From positions 108,399-172,398 of the forward strand of contig NZ_RQYN01000002.1 of assembly GCF_003860135.1 (NCBI RefSeq): a DNA stretch of 64,000 nucleotides, in the 5' to 3' direction. The translations under genes were made by a program, and so were the position numbers. The notes under the pieces were generated by a model, which worked only from the letters and a program-made list of their open reading frames with translations, did not search any database and was not told where the DNA came from. This document shows, in pieces, positions 29,522-37,354 of the stretch (position 1 is the first letter of the stretch; every line of letters begins with the position of its first letter). The stretch comes from Tannerella forsythia. Lineage in GTDB: Bacteria; Bacteroidota; Bacteroidia; Bacteroidales; Tannerellaceae.

Positions 29522-30178
29522 ATGAAATTTTTTATCGACACGGCCAATCTGGAGCAAATCCGTGAGGCCAACGACATGGGAGTATTGGACGGCGTGACAA
29601 CGAATCCTTCGCTCATGGCCAAAGAAGGCATCAAGGGAGAGGAAGCGATTCACCGCCATTATGTAGAAATCTGCCGGATCGTGGAGGGTGATGTGAGCGC
29701 CGAGGTGATTGCCACCGATTACAAAGGGATGATTGCCGAGGGCGAAGTCCTGGCCGCGCTGCATCCCCACATCGTAGTGAAAGTGCCCTGTACGGCCGAC
29801 GGCATTAAAGCCATCAAACACTTCAGCACGAAAGGTATCCGCACCAACTGCACGCTCGTGTTCTCGCCCGGACAAGCATTGCTGGCGGCCAAGGCCGGAG
29901 CCACGTACGTCTCTCCGTTCGTGGGACGTCTCGACGATATTTCGAGCGACGGCATCGAACTCGTATCGAAAATCGTAGACATGTACGCGTACTACGAGTT
30001 CGAGACACAAGTGCTGGCTGCCTCGATCCGACACACGCAACACATCATACAGTGTATCGAAGCCGGCGCCGACGTGGCCACCTGCCCCCTGAGCGCCATC
30101 AAAGGTCTCCTGAAACACCCGCTGACAGACAGCGGACTGGCCACCTTCCTGGCCGACTACAAAAAAGTAAACGGCTGA
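29522..30178 (+). CDS. fsa: Fructose-6-phosphate aldolase / transaldolase-like enzyme (TalC/Fsa)
   Basis: 218 residues, the short-form class (~220 aa). It starts [20 protein letters not shown] with [13 protein letters not shown]. The Schiff-base lysine is in HIVVKVPCT. The tail ([22 protein letters not shown]) matches the TalC/Fsa subgroup. The protein either cleaves fructose-6-phosphate to dihydroxyacetone and glyceraldehyde-3-phosphate or acts as transaldolase in the pentose phosphate pathway. In Bacteroidetes the latter is more likely (inference). Confidence 0.93.
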   Translation: MKFFIDTANLEQIREANDMGVLDGVTTNPSLMAKEGIKGEEAIHRHYVEICRIVEGDVSAEVIATDYKGMIAEGEVLAALHPHIVVKVPCTADGIKAIKHFSTKGIRTNCTLVFSPGQALLAAKAGATYVSPFVGRLDDISSDGIELVSKIVDMYAYYEFETQVLAASIRHTQHIIQCIEAGADVATCPLSAIKGLLKHPLTDSGLATFLADYKKVNG

Positions 30179-30255
30179 ACAAAAAACCCATCCGAGTCAC
30201 GAAAGAGATAAGCAAATCGGATGAAATAATAATAATACATAACAACAAAACCGAT

Positions 30256-30468
30256 ATGGAAACATTTTTGGGCATCATTGCCGGTCTGACATCAAGCCAT
30301 CTGCTCGTTCACAGAGCATATAAGAAGAAATTTGCATCGCAATGCTCATCGGCACAGAAACAGTTTGCCGCAGTCTTTCTACTGCTGAGCGGGGCGACTA
30401 CAATCTTTTTAAGCGCAATGTGTTGTGCATATTATGCCGGATTTCTGATGGCACAGTACAACATGTAA
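30256..30468 (+). CDS. Small membrane protein, unknown
   Basis: 70 residues from the ATG at 30256. The frame is open upstream but only out-of-phase with the transaldolase gene. One weak hydrophobic segment (FLGIIAGLTSSHLLV) and one strong one (FAAVFLLLSGATTIFLSAMC) suggest two membrane helices with a basic loop (RAYKKKF) between. No family is recognised. It stops 22 bp before the second tandem array, and its promoter is not obvious, so it may be expressed with the transaldolase gene. Coding status is moderately supported. Confidence 0.5.
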   Translation: METFLGIIAGLTSSHLLVHRAYKKKFASQCSSAQKQFAAVFLLLSGATTIFLSAMCCAYYAGFLMAQYNM

Positions 30469-30489
30469 GAAACGGAACACCTTCGGGAC

Positions 30490-30887
30490 GCTCCGTTTCA
30501 CCTGTTTGAGGTTCCGTTTCACCCGAAGAGGTGTTCCGTTATACGAATTTGGTCTTCCGTTTCACCTCGAACAATAAAAATATGACCTTTTTGATTAAAC
30601 GGAACACCACGGAGACGAAACAGATCACCCCCGGAGGTGAAACGGAACGTCAAAAAGGTTATACGGAACCTGAAAAACGTGATCCGGAAGATCAAAAAGG
30701 TCATCCGGAACACGAAACAGGTGAAACGGAACCTCAAAAAGCACTTCCGAATCATCCAAACCATGAAACGGAACGTGCGAAAGGGATCATCGAACATCTC
30801 CGGAATAGGACGAAGCATAAGACATCTATTCCGAAACCGCAGAAATATCCGGCGGAAAATCAGAAAAACACATCGGAATCAAAAAAA
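30490..30887. repeat. Tandem array 2: 21-bp units, inverted then direct
   Basis: Left half: four 21-bp units starting at 30490, 30511, 30532 and 30553, with core TTCCGTTTCACC. After a ~20-bp spacer the orientation flips. Two degenerate units begin near 30594, then twelve exact 21-bp units start at 30636, 30657, 30678, 30699, 30720, 30741, 30762, 30783, 30804, 30825, 30846 and 30867, with core GGTGAAACGGAAC that decays toward the right end. The two halves are reverse complements and could fold back on each other. Because 21 is a multiple of three, a 146-codon frame (30531-30971) stays open through the direct half; it is probably fortuitous. The sequence is unrelated to array 1 although the period is the same. 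Confidence 0.95.
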
Positions 30888-30899
30888 AATCGATTTTTA

Positions 30900-30931
30900 T
30901 TTGGAAAAGAACAAAACATGACGTATATTTA
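30900..30931 (+). promoter_or_regulatory. Promoter between array 2 and its gene
   Basis: TTTG (30900-30903), 20-bp gap, TATATTTA (30924-30931). It places array 2 immediately upstream of the promoter, from about -50 outward, so the array would not be in the transcript that starts here. Confidence 0.6.
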
Positions 30932-30973
30932 CGCGCAAATCAATTTTACTAATATTAAGAAAAGGAGGTAGAA

Positions 30974-31477
30974 ATGGCCACGATAAAAAACTTAATGGCA
31001 GCGCATCCGGGCGAAGAGCAATTGGAACGCACCCATGTCTTGATGACGAATTTGGAAAACGAACTGTCGGGACTGATCGTTAATCTGACCGGAGACGACC
31101 GGAGCCGTTACGGACGAGTAAACGAGCAGAATAAATTGCTGATCAACAAAGTCAGAGACTATGCACAAACCAGTCCGTCGTTGTGCAGCCCCGATGTAGA
31201 TTGGGCGGAATTCGAGCGGGATTATCAGTCACGCAACTCGATTGAAGACCTGATTCTGCGGCTGCAAAATCTGGTGACAGGACTGAAAAACAACAAGACA
31301 TTGCACGATTTCGATAATTATCAGGCAGCCCTCGACGATTACTCCTATACGTGCTATAAAGCCAAAACGTCCGTACCCGGATTCGAAGACAAACGCAAAG
31401 AACTGAAACAATTCTTTCCGCGTAATCGAAAAACATCCGAAACACCGGCACCGGACGATAACAACCAACCTATTTGA
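30974..31477 (+). CDS. Small helical protein of unknown function, downstream of array 2
   Basis: 167 residues. An unusually perfect Shine-Dalgarno (AAAGGAGG at 30961-30968) sits 5 bp before the ATG; genes here rarely have one, so tight or high translation is implied. The sequence is charged and predicted all-alpha (ELSGLIVNLTGDDRSRYGR, SIEDLILRLQNLVTGLK), with an acidic proline-rich C-terminus (SETPAPDDNNQP). It has no signal peptide. There is no clear similarity to the array 1 product by eye except general helical character and a shared FEDKR/GLADKR-like short tail motif. I recognise no enzyme motif. The gene follows array 2 by 86 bp. Confidence 0.78.
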   Translation: MATIKNLMAAHPGEEQLERTHVLMTNLENELSGLIVNLTGDDRSRYGRVNEQNKLLINKVRDYAQTSPSLCSPDVDWAEFERDYQSRNSIEDLILRLQNLVTGLKNNKTLHDFDNYQAALDDYSYTCYKAKTSVPGFEDKRKELKQFFPRNRKTSETPAPDDNNQPI

Positions 31478-31573
31478 ATATATCCTTTTTAGGGTGGAGT
31501 GTGTTTAAATATGGACGACGGGTGTTGGGGAGTGAGTCTTCGACACCCGTTTTATTTATTCCCCCCGATCTCG

Positions 31574-31581
31574 TATCTTTG
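31574..31581 (+). promoter_or_regulatory. -7 element for engB
   Basis: TATCTTTG, 71 bp upstream of the engB ATG; the -33 element is not clear. Confidence 0.45.
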
Positions 31582-31652
31582 CCCCGTCAAGCAGATACAA
31601 ACCCGACTCGAAAAGAGCGGACGACAACAGAATGAAATAAACGAAGAAAATC

Positions 31653-32261
31653 ATGATGGAAATCAAAAGTGCGGAATTTGTCATCAGCAATACCGACGTG
31701 CAGAAATGCCCCGACGGCACACGCCCGGAATATGCCTTTATCGGACGGTCGAACGTCGGCAAATCGTCGTTGATCAATATGCTCACCGCACGCAAACGAT
31801 TGGCCATGACCTCGCAGAAGCCCGGCAAGACGCAACTGATCAATCACTTCATCATCAACGACGACTGGTATCTCGTCGACCTCCCCGGCTACGGCTATGC
31901 ACAGCGAGGCAAAGAAAACCGCGAAAACCTGCGACGCATCATCGAATCGTATATCCTGCGCCGCCCCCAACTGACCTGCCTCTTCGTGTTGCTCGACTGC
32001 CGTCACGCACCGCAGAAAATCGATCTCGAATTCATGGAATGGCTCGGCGAAAACGAAGTGCCCTTTGCCATCATCTTCACCAAAACCGACAAAATCAGCA
32101 AAGGACGCCTGCAGGAAAACCTCGACGCCTATCGTCAAAAAATGCTCGAGACGTGGGAAGAGCTGCCACCTATCCTTACCTCCTCGTCCGAAAACAGGAA
32201 CGGACGCGAAGAAATCCTCCATTATATCGACGAAATTAATCGGCAGACAAGAACCCCCTGA
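31653..32261 (+). CDS. engB: Ribosome-biogenesis GTPase EngB (YihA/YsxC)
   Basis: 202 residues (a second ATG at 31656 is equally possible). G1 GRSNVGKS at 31-38, G2-like [12 protein letters not shown]3 DLPGYGYA and G4 TKTDKI match the compact EngB family. It acts in 50S subunit assembly in the cytosol. The following lipoprotein gene begins 48 bp later and has its own -7-like element. Confidence 0.95.
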   Translation: MMEIKSAEFVISNTDVQKCPDGTRPEYAFIGRSNVGKSSLINMLTARKRLAMTSQKPGKTQLINHFIINDDWYLVDLPGYGYAQRGKENRENLRRIIESYILRRPQLTCLFVLLDCRHAPQKIDLEFMEWLGENEVPFAIIFTKTDKISKGRLQENLDAYRQKMLETWEELPPILTSSSENRNGREEILHYIDEINRQTRTP

Positions 32262-32276
32262 TTTAACTTTTTTATG

Positions 32277-32284
32277 TATCTTTG
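32277..32284 (+). promoter_or_regulatory. -7-like element before the 32.3-kb lipoprotein gene
   Basis: TATCTTTG, 25 bp before the ATG; no -33 match. Confidence 0.45.
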
Positions 32285-32309
32285 CGGGCATTAACAGAAC
32301 GAAGAAAAA

Positions 32310-32984
32310 ATGAAAAAGATCATCGGAGTACTTTCGTTGGTGCTGCTTATCGGATGCTCCTCGTCGGGGAACAGGAAAAACGACGCTTGTAACAATTCGG
32401 AATGGTACGGATACGTAAACATCTGCCTCCCCACCATCGACGGAATGAAAGAATGTCGCCTTCACCCTCGTGTGCAGGCTTTCACGCAGAAATATCGCGA
32501 AAGCGGCCCCTTGCTCGGATACTATCTGAACGACAAAATACATCAACGGATCGACAGCCTGGGAACGTTTTCGTTCGATAATTACTTCATGCTCTACGGT
32601 GACTACAATCGCGAAAACTACGAAGCCTCCGCGACCGACCTGCCCCTCATGCAACAGCAACTCGAACAAAGCCTCGTAGGCACCAACTGGCAGGAACTCG
32701 GCCGGCAAGTCGAAGACGTATATAACACCTTGATGATCGGACAGCCTGCCATCATCGAGAAATACAGTCCCCACCCCGATGTACTGACGATGATCGTGCT
32801 GATGAAATACCGGCAGGAAGACGGTAAGGAATCGACCGTGATCAGCGCCGCCAACTGCATTTTGGTAAAAAAACGCCTGCTCAATCTGGCCTATTACATG
32901 GCATACGACGGAGGCAAAACCATCGATCTGCTCAAACAGCGTAACGACGCTGCCGTACAAAAGCTGATGCAGCTCAACCCATAA
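32310..32984 (+). CDS. Lipoprotein of unknown function
   Basis: 224 residues with lipobox MKKIIGVLSLVLLIGC (Cys16). The mature part is mixed alpha/beta with no known domain; landmarks are YGYVNICLPTIDGMKEC near residue 35 and AYDGGKTIDLLKQRND near the end. It resembles a conserved Bacteroidales hypothetical that sits beside engB (recollection). It is followed after 30 bp by another unknown gene, and the two probably share a transcript. Confidence 0.75.
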   Translation: MKKIIGVLSLVLLIGCSSSGNRKNDACNNSEWYGYVNICLPTIDGMKECRLHPRVQAFTQKYRESGPLLGYYLNDKIHQRIDSLGTFSFDNYFMLYGDYNRENYEASATDLPLMQQQLEQSLVGTNWQELGRQVEDVYNTLMIGQPAIIEKYSPHPDVLTMIVLMKYRQEDGKESTVISAANCILVKKRLLNLAYYMAYDGGKTIDLLKQRNDAAVQKLMQLNP

Positions 32985-33014
32985 CCGATCTTTCGAAAAA
33001 CAATCCGTACCGCA

Positions 33015-33689
33015 ATGGAAAGCCGAAGTGCATGCGTTTTTGCCAAACAACGAGACGGTCAGGAAGCCCCTCTCTTCGAAGGAGGTAATCCCCTGCCCTT
33101 CTTTTGGCTCATGCTTTTAAGCGAAGACGATATCCGGCACTACAGCAAAAAAATCAAACAGGCGGCACATACCCGTACGATACCCGACGATACAAGCATA
33201 GCACTCGATAAACTGAAAGCCCTCACACGGGCTACGGGACGACGAAGCTACATCGAAAAATATTACACCTCGTGCCTGCCCCTGTTCGACGAGTGGATTC
33301 ACTTCCTGCAAATCTCCGACTTCGCCGACATGAAAATCTACGTCGATCTGTACGAAGTAAGTACCTGCTACACAAACCTCGACGATTTTGAAGAAAGCCT
33401 GCAACGAGCCATCACCGGATTCGATCAGGATCGACAGGCATGGTACGAGAATACCATCGCCGGCACTTGCGGCCACGAAGCACGCAACAAAAACAAAAGA
33501 CGATTCGTCGACTTCTCCCCAAGCTATCGGGACAAAAATAAAAAAGACATCTACGGTCACTTCGATCAGCGTATACATCTGGGCAAAACCATGTCGCCCC
33601 GTAAACGAATGATGCTCACCGTGCTTGTACTCACGGCCATCACCCTCCTGATCATCGGGATCGTAGCCTTATTATATTGGATGAAATAA
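33015..33689 (+). CDS. Unknown protein with C-terminal membrane anchor
   Basis: 224 residues. No signal peptide. A soluble part with alternating helices (LSEDDIRHYSKKIKQ, YVDLYEVSTCYTNLDDFEESL) ends in one membrane helix at about 200-222 (MMLTVLVLTAITLLIIGIVA), preceded by SPRKR, so it is a tail-anchored inner-membrane protein with the bulk in the cytosol. No domain is recognised. It ends 17 bp before trpS. Confidence 0.75.
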   Translation: MESRSACVFAKQRDGQEAPLFEGGNPLPFFWLMLLSEDDIRHYSKKIKQAAHTRTIPDDTSIALDKLKALTRATGRRSYIEKYYTSCLPLFDEWIHFLQISDFADMKIYVDLYEVSTCYTNLDDFEESLQRAITGFDQDRQAWYENTIAGTCGHEARNKNKRRFVDFSPSYRDKNKKDIYGHFDQRIHLGKTMSPRKRMMLTVLVLTAITLLIIGIVALLYWMK

Positions 33690-33706
33690 AAAATGAACAT
33701 AAAAAT

Positions 33707-34699
33707 ATGGAAACAGTAGTAAGCGGCATCCGCCCCACAGGTAACTTACACTTGGGCAATTACTTCGGAGCGGTTAAAAGTTTTTTGCGCATGCAAGATG
33801 AGTATCGGTGTTTTTTCTTTATTGCCGACTGGCACTCACTCACCACCCATCCGCGTCCGGAACATATTCGCCAAAGCGTAAAAACCATTCTCGCCGAATA
33901 TCTGGCTTGCGGCCTCGATCCGCAAAAGGCCACCATCTATGTGCAAAGCGATGTGCACGAGGTACTCGAACTGTATCTCTACCTCAATATGAACGCCTAT
34001 CTGGGCGAATTGGAACGCGTGACGACCTTCAAGGAAAAAGTACGCACACAACCCAACAACGTCAACGCCGGTCTCTTGACCTACCCTACCCTCATGGCTT
34101 CCGACATTCTGATTCATCGCGCAGCCAAAGTGCCTGTCGGGAAAGATCAGGAACAGAATATGGAGATGGCACGTAAATGCGCCCGTCGCTTCAACATGAT
34201 CTACGAAGTCGACTTCTTCCCCGAACCGGCATCGTTCTACCTCTCCGACAAGGCCGTAAAAGTTCCCGGACTCGACGGATCGGGCAAGATGGGAAAAAGT
34301 GAAGGCAATGCCATCTATCTGGCCGATGACGAAAAAACGATCCATAAGAAAGTGATGAAAGCCGTAACAGACTCCGGTCCCACAATACCCAATAGCGAGA
34401 AACCGGAAGTGATTCAGAACCTCTTCACCATGATGGAAATCGTATCGACTCAAGAGACGTATACCTATTTCGACGAGAAATATAATAATTGCGAAATCCG
34501 CTACGGCGACATGAAAAAGCAGCTCGCCGCTGATATCAACGCGTTTTGCGCGCCGATTCGCGAACGTATCAACGACATCGCGGCCGATCAAGCGTATCTC
34601 GACAAGATCGCGGCCGAAGGAGCCGAAAAAGCATCAGTCAGCGCCGCGGCTACGATCGATGAAGTACGTCGCATCATCGGATTCAAGTCCTACCGATAA
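33707..34699 (+). CDS. trpS: Tryptophanyl-tRNA synthetase
   Basis: 330 residues from the ATG at 33707 (the frame opens at 33677, but METVVSGIRPTGNLHLGN is the standard start). Class I motifs: HLGN in place of HIGH, and GKMGKSEGN as KMSKS. DIxxY-type tryptophan pocket MASDILIHRA and PVGKDQEQ are present. It charges tRNA-Trp. It lies 17 bp after the unknown anchored protein and shares its strand. Confidence 0.97.
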   Translation: METVVSGIRPTGNLHLGNYFGAVKSFLRMQDEYRCFFFIADWHSLTTHPRPEHIRQSVKTILAEYLACGLDPQKATIYVQSDVHEVLELYLYLNMNAYLGELERVTTFKEKVRTQPNNVNAGLLTYPTLMASDILIHRAAKVPVGKDQEQNMEMARKCARRFNMIYEVDFFPEPASFYLSDKAVKVPGLDGSGKMGKSEGNAIYLADDEKTIHKKVMKAVTDSGPTIPNSEKPEVIQNLFTMMEIVSTQETYTYFDEKYNNCEIRYGDMKKQLAADINAFCAPIRERINDIAADQAYLDKIAAEGAEKASVSAAATIDEVRRIIGFKSYR

Positions 34700-34767
34700 G
34701 TTCGTTCGCAAAAAAGGGAAGATTCATATTTTACGCCTGTACTAACTATTTTAAAACATATATAATA

Positions 34768-35205
34768 ATGAAAAAGACTGGATTATTTTTGATGGCCGTT
34801 GTACTGCTCGGAACGCTGTCGTGCAATGGAGGAAAAAGTGTAGATGCCGACGCCTTGTGCGCCGAAAAAGTAGCCGTTGCCGTACAGGCAGCCTGCGATT
34901 CGATTCGCGCGGCTCAGCCGGTGAGAGAAAAGAAAATCATCGTGGCACGTGTTACCGTAAAAAGCGGAAAAGAAAAAGCGTTTCTTGAGGTTGCCAAGAA
35001 ATTGGTCGAAGCCACTCGCGCCGAAGAAGGTAATATCAGCTATACTCTGTATCAGTCGCCGGAACAACCCACGGCCTTTATCTTTTACGAAGAATATAAA
35101 GATACTGCCGCATGCGAAGCACATGCTTCGTCCGAACATTTTAAGGCTTTTGCCGACACCATAAAAGATTTGCTGGACGGAGACTTGCTTGTCGAGAAGT
35201 TTTAA
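34768..35205 (+). CDS. Lipoprotein with antibiotic-biosynthesis-monooxygenase (ABM) fold
   Basis: 145 residues. Lipobox MKKTGLFLMAVVLLGTLSC. The ABM-type alpha/beta domain begins near residue 56 (KIIVARVTVKSGKEKAFLEV), continues with EEGNISYTLYQSPEQPTAFIFYEEY and HASSEHFKAFADTI. ABM domains are small ferredoxin-like dimers that act on diverse substrates or none known; being lipid-anchored in the envelope is common in Bacteroidales. The function is not known. Confidence 0.85.
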   Translation: MKKTGLFLMAVVLLGTLSCNGGKSVDADALCAEKVAVAVQAACDSIRAAQPVREKKIIVARVTVKSGKEKAFLEVAKKLVEATRAEEGNISYTLYQSPEQPTAFIFYEEYKDTAACEAHASSEHFKAFADTIKDLLDGDLLVEKF

Positions 35206-35269
35206 CAAAGAAACACGTGCGAACAAAACTACTTTTTTTTCAGATAGAAAAAGAAAAAAAAATTTTATG

Positions 35270-35300
35270 TTGTAAAACATTTTTTTTCTTTTTACCTTTG
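35270..35300 (+). promoter_or_regulatory. Promoter for the small alanine-rich lipoprotein
   Basis: TTG (35270-35272), 20-bp gap, TACCTTTG (35293-35300). It is an excellent consensus match, giving a ~40-nt leader. Confidence 0.8.
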
Positions 35301-35345
35301 TCGCGCAAATAAAAATATCAATCAGGATTTTAAATTTTTAAAGAG

Positions 35346-35732
35346 ATGAAAAAGATTTCAATGTTTATGATGGCTTCGGCCATGGTTATGATGGTTGCTT
35401 GCGGTGGTAAAAAAGCTGAAACAACCGAAGGTGAAACGACAGAACCCGTAGCAACGGAAGCGCCTGCACCCGAAGCGGCTCAGGCTCCTGCCGAAGGAAG
35501 TGCTCTGGATCAGTATCTGAGTCTTGTAGACGAAATGCTGCCTTTGTACGAAAAAGTAGCTGCCGGCGATGCTGAAGCAACACAGAAAATGGCTGAACTC
35601 GGTCAGAAAGTGCAAAATCTGGCAGTCGACCTGCAGAAAGAAGTAGCTAACCTGACTCCGGAACAAGCTCAGAAATTTCAGGATGCTGCAAAGAAGCTGA
35701 CTGAGGCAGCTCAGAAAGCAATGTCGAAATAA
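35346..35732 (+). CDS. Small Ala/Glu-rich lipoprotein
   Basis: 128 residues. The signal ends in MVACGG, so Cys19-20 region is lipidated. A low-complexity linker (residues ~25-55, TTEGETTEPVATEAPAPEAA) leads to a helical C-terminal half (YLSLVDEMLPLYEKVAAGDA, LTPEQAQKFQDAAKKL), suggesting a coiled-coil surface or periplasmic protein. The strong promoter and good terminator suggest high expression. No family name is assigned with confidence. Confidence 0.8.
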   Translation: MKKISMFMMASAMVMMVACGGKKAETTEGETTEPVATEAPAPEAAQAPAEGSALDQYLSLVDEMLPLYEKVAAGDAEATQKMAELGQKVQNLAVDLQKEVANLTPEQAQKFQDAAKKLTEAAQKAMSK

Positions 35733-35754
35733 GGATCTATTTTTTCGAATACCA

Positions 35755-35798
35755 AAAAAAGGCTGCTTTTTCCTCAACAGAAAAGGTAGCCTTTTTGG
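35755..35798. terminator. Intrinsic terminator after the small lipoprotein gene
   Basis: AAAAAGGCTGCTTTTTC near 35756-35772 pairs (15 of 17) with GAAAAGGTAGCCTTTTT near 35780-35796, ending in a T-run; the flanking A/T runs allow function in both directions. Confidence 0.85.
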
Positions 35799-35881
35799 TT
35801 ACCACTAATCCACACGAAGCCACCAACCCCTCTGACATTTAACACCATCCCCGGCTCGGTTACGAACCCGCCGAATAGAAC

Positions 35882-35922
35882 AAATCCCTATCTCACAGGT
35901 TTCCCATAGAGACAGGGATTTT
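35882..35922. terminator. Second hairpin downstream
   Basis: AAATCCCTATCTC pairs with GAGACAGGGATTT (one mismatch) across a 14-base loop, then TTTT. It is a second terminator-like structure 80 bp after the first. Confidence 0.6.
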
Positions 35923-35984
35923 CATTAGCATACAAAAACACTCAATGGCTGAGCATAAAAACTGCTCCTTTGTGATTCTGCCTT

Positions 35985-36017
35985 CTCCCAAAAGCGCTAA
36001 ACCTGGCTTTTAGGGAG
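35985..36017 (-). terminator. Hairpin just after the mdh stop
   Basis: CTCCCAAAAGC pairs with GCTTTTAGGGAG (one bulge). It lies 13 bp past the mdh stop codon but lacks a T-run. Confidence 0.45.
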
Positions 36018-36029
36018 CCAATCAATCTT

Positions 36030-37028
36030 TTATAAATGAGGGTTTACTTTATTCCACTCTGCCACCGGAGGCAAGACACCGAATCCGATCACTTCATCAC
36101 GCATCGCGCACAGATGCTCGTAGCTCTTTTTCAGATCGGCCATCTCGGAAGGTGTACCCTCTACATCTTTATATGTACATCCGTCTTTCGTGATCTCAAC
36201 AGGCATAGCCATCATGATATGGTCGAATCCGCCTGACGACACGTAAGTACCTGCCGGCCAACGGAACGCCTCTCCTCCCATAGCAGCTCGTATCATCTCG
36301 ACCGACACGTAAGCAGGGCTTTGGAACGAAGAACGTCCGCGCAAGTTGATAATATTGGCACCGCCCTTGGTCACGCGCTGTTGCAACGCAGCCCACTCTT
36401 CGGCCGGCAATTTGTCTGTTCCGATCAGGTCAACCAGCGGTGTACCGTCGATTTTTGCCGTCGAAGCAAAAACCGCCATCTGTTCGCCGTGTCCGCCAAA
36501 CGTACAGCATCCCGTAACGGCGCTCTGCGGCAAGTTGAAATGCTTCGCCAATTCGCTTTGCAACCGTGTCGAATCAAGTCCTGCAAGCGTCGTTACCTGC
36601 GAAGGTTTCAAGCCGGAGTAAACGAGCGTAATCAGCCCCGTAATATCTGCCGGATTAAAGATCACAACCACATGCTTGCAATCCGGGCAGTATTCTTTGA
36701 TGTTCTTGCCCAGTTGTTCAGCCACCTCGGCATTACCTTTAAGCAAATCTTCACGTGTCATGCCGGCTTTACGCGCAGCACCACCCGACGAAATCACATA
36801 TTTCGCATCTTTGAAAGCTTCGGCCGGACATGTGGTATACGTGAAATTCATGCCCTCGAATCCGCAGTGACGCATCTCTTCATACACTCCTTCCAGAGCG
36901 GGTTCATACACATCCTGCAAACAAATGTTCGGAGTCAGTTTCATCATCGCAGCCGTCTGTGCCATATTGGAACCGATCATTCCGCCGGCACCGACAATCG
37001 TCAGTTTTTCGTTCGTTAAGAATCCCAT
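36030..37028 (-). CDS. mdh: Malate dehydrogenase
   Basis: 332 residues. NAD-binding VGAGGMIGSNMA at ~13-24, catalytic Asp/Arg region TLAGLDSTRLQSEL and His in FGGHGEQM. The LDH/MDH-like form from Bacteroides with N-terminal FLTNEKLTIVG is typical. It interconverts malate and oxaloacetate in the cytosol, in the reductive branch to fumarate and succinate. It is a single-gene unit with its own promoter and the downstream hairpin. Confidence 0.93.
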   Translation of the reverse strand: MGFLTNEKLTIVGAGGMIGSNMAQTAAMMKLTPNICLQDVYEPALEGVYEEMRHCGFEGMNFTYTTCPAEAFKDAKYVISSGGAARKAGMTREDLLKGNAEVAEQLGKNIKEYCPDCKHVVVIFNPADITGLITLVYSGLKPSQVTTLAGLDSTRLQSELAKHFNLPQSAVTGCCTFGGHGEQMAVFASTAKIDGTPLVDLIGTDKLPAEEWAALQQRVTKGGANIINLRGRSSFQSPAYVSVEMIRAAMGGEAFRWPAGTYVSSGGFDHIMMAMPVEITKDGCTYKDVEGTPSEMADLKKSYEHLCAMRDEVIGFGVLPPVAEWNKVNPHL

Positions 37029-37071
37029 AGTCTTGTTTATTTTTATGTTAGTAAAACGTTTCAGAACGCTA

Positions 37072-37079
37072 CAAAAGTA
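37072..37079 (-). promoter_or_regulatory. -7 element for mdh
   Basis: The complement reads TACTTTTG, 43 bp before the ATG. The -33 box is weak. The remaining 37080-37327 shows nothing recognisable. Confidence 0.5.
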
Positions 37080-37327
37080 CGGTTTGATTTTTGAATAAAG
37101 AAATTTTTCCGTATTGAATTTGCTTCGAAAAGATAAAAATCAAAGAAATCATCCTGAAAAATATCGGAAGAAGCTGAAAAAAGAAGACGAAGACTGTGGA
37201 GGATTAAGCCGAATCAAGCTCATTCGCAAAACAGTACAGCTTATTTTCACCGTCTAATCTGTCTTTTCGAACACCTCTTGATACGATTTTCGGAACAATT
37301 TGTCGTTTTTATCTACACTAAATTCCG

Positions 37328-37335
37328 TAAATTTG
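37328..37335 (+). promoter_or_regulatory. -7 element for dxs-trkA-trkH
   Basis: TAAATTTG, 19 bp before the dxs ATG. TTTG occurs at 37299-37302 but with 25-bp spacing, longer than usual. Confidence 0.45.
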
Positions 37336-37354
37336 CAAAAAAAAGAAAGAAAGG

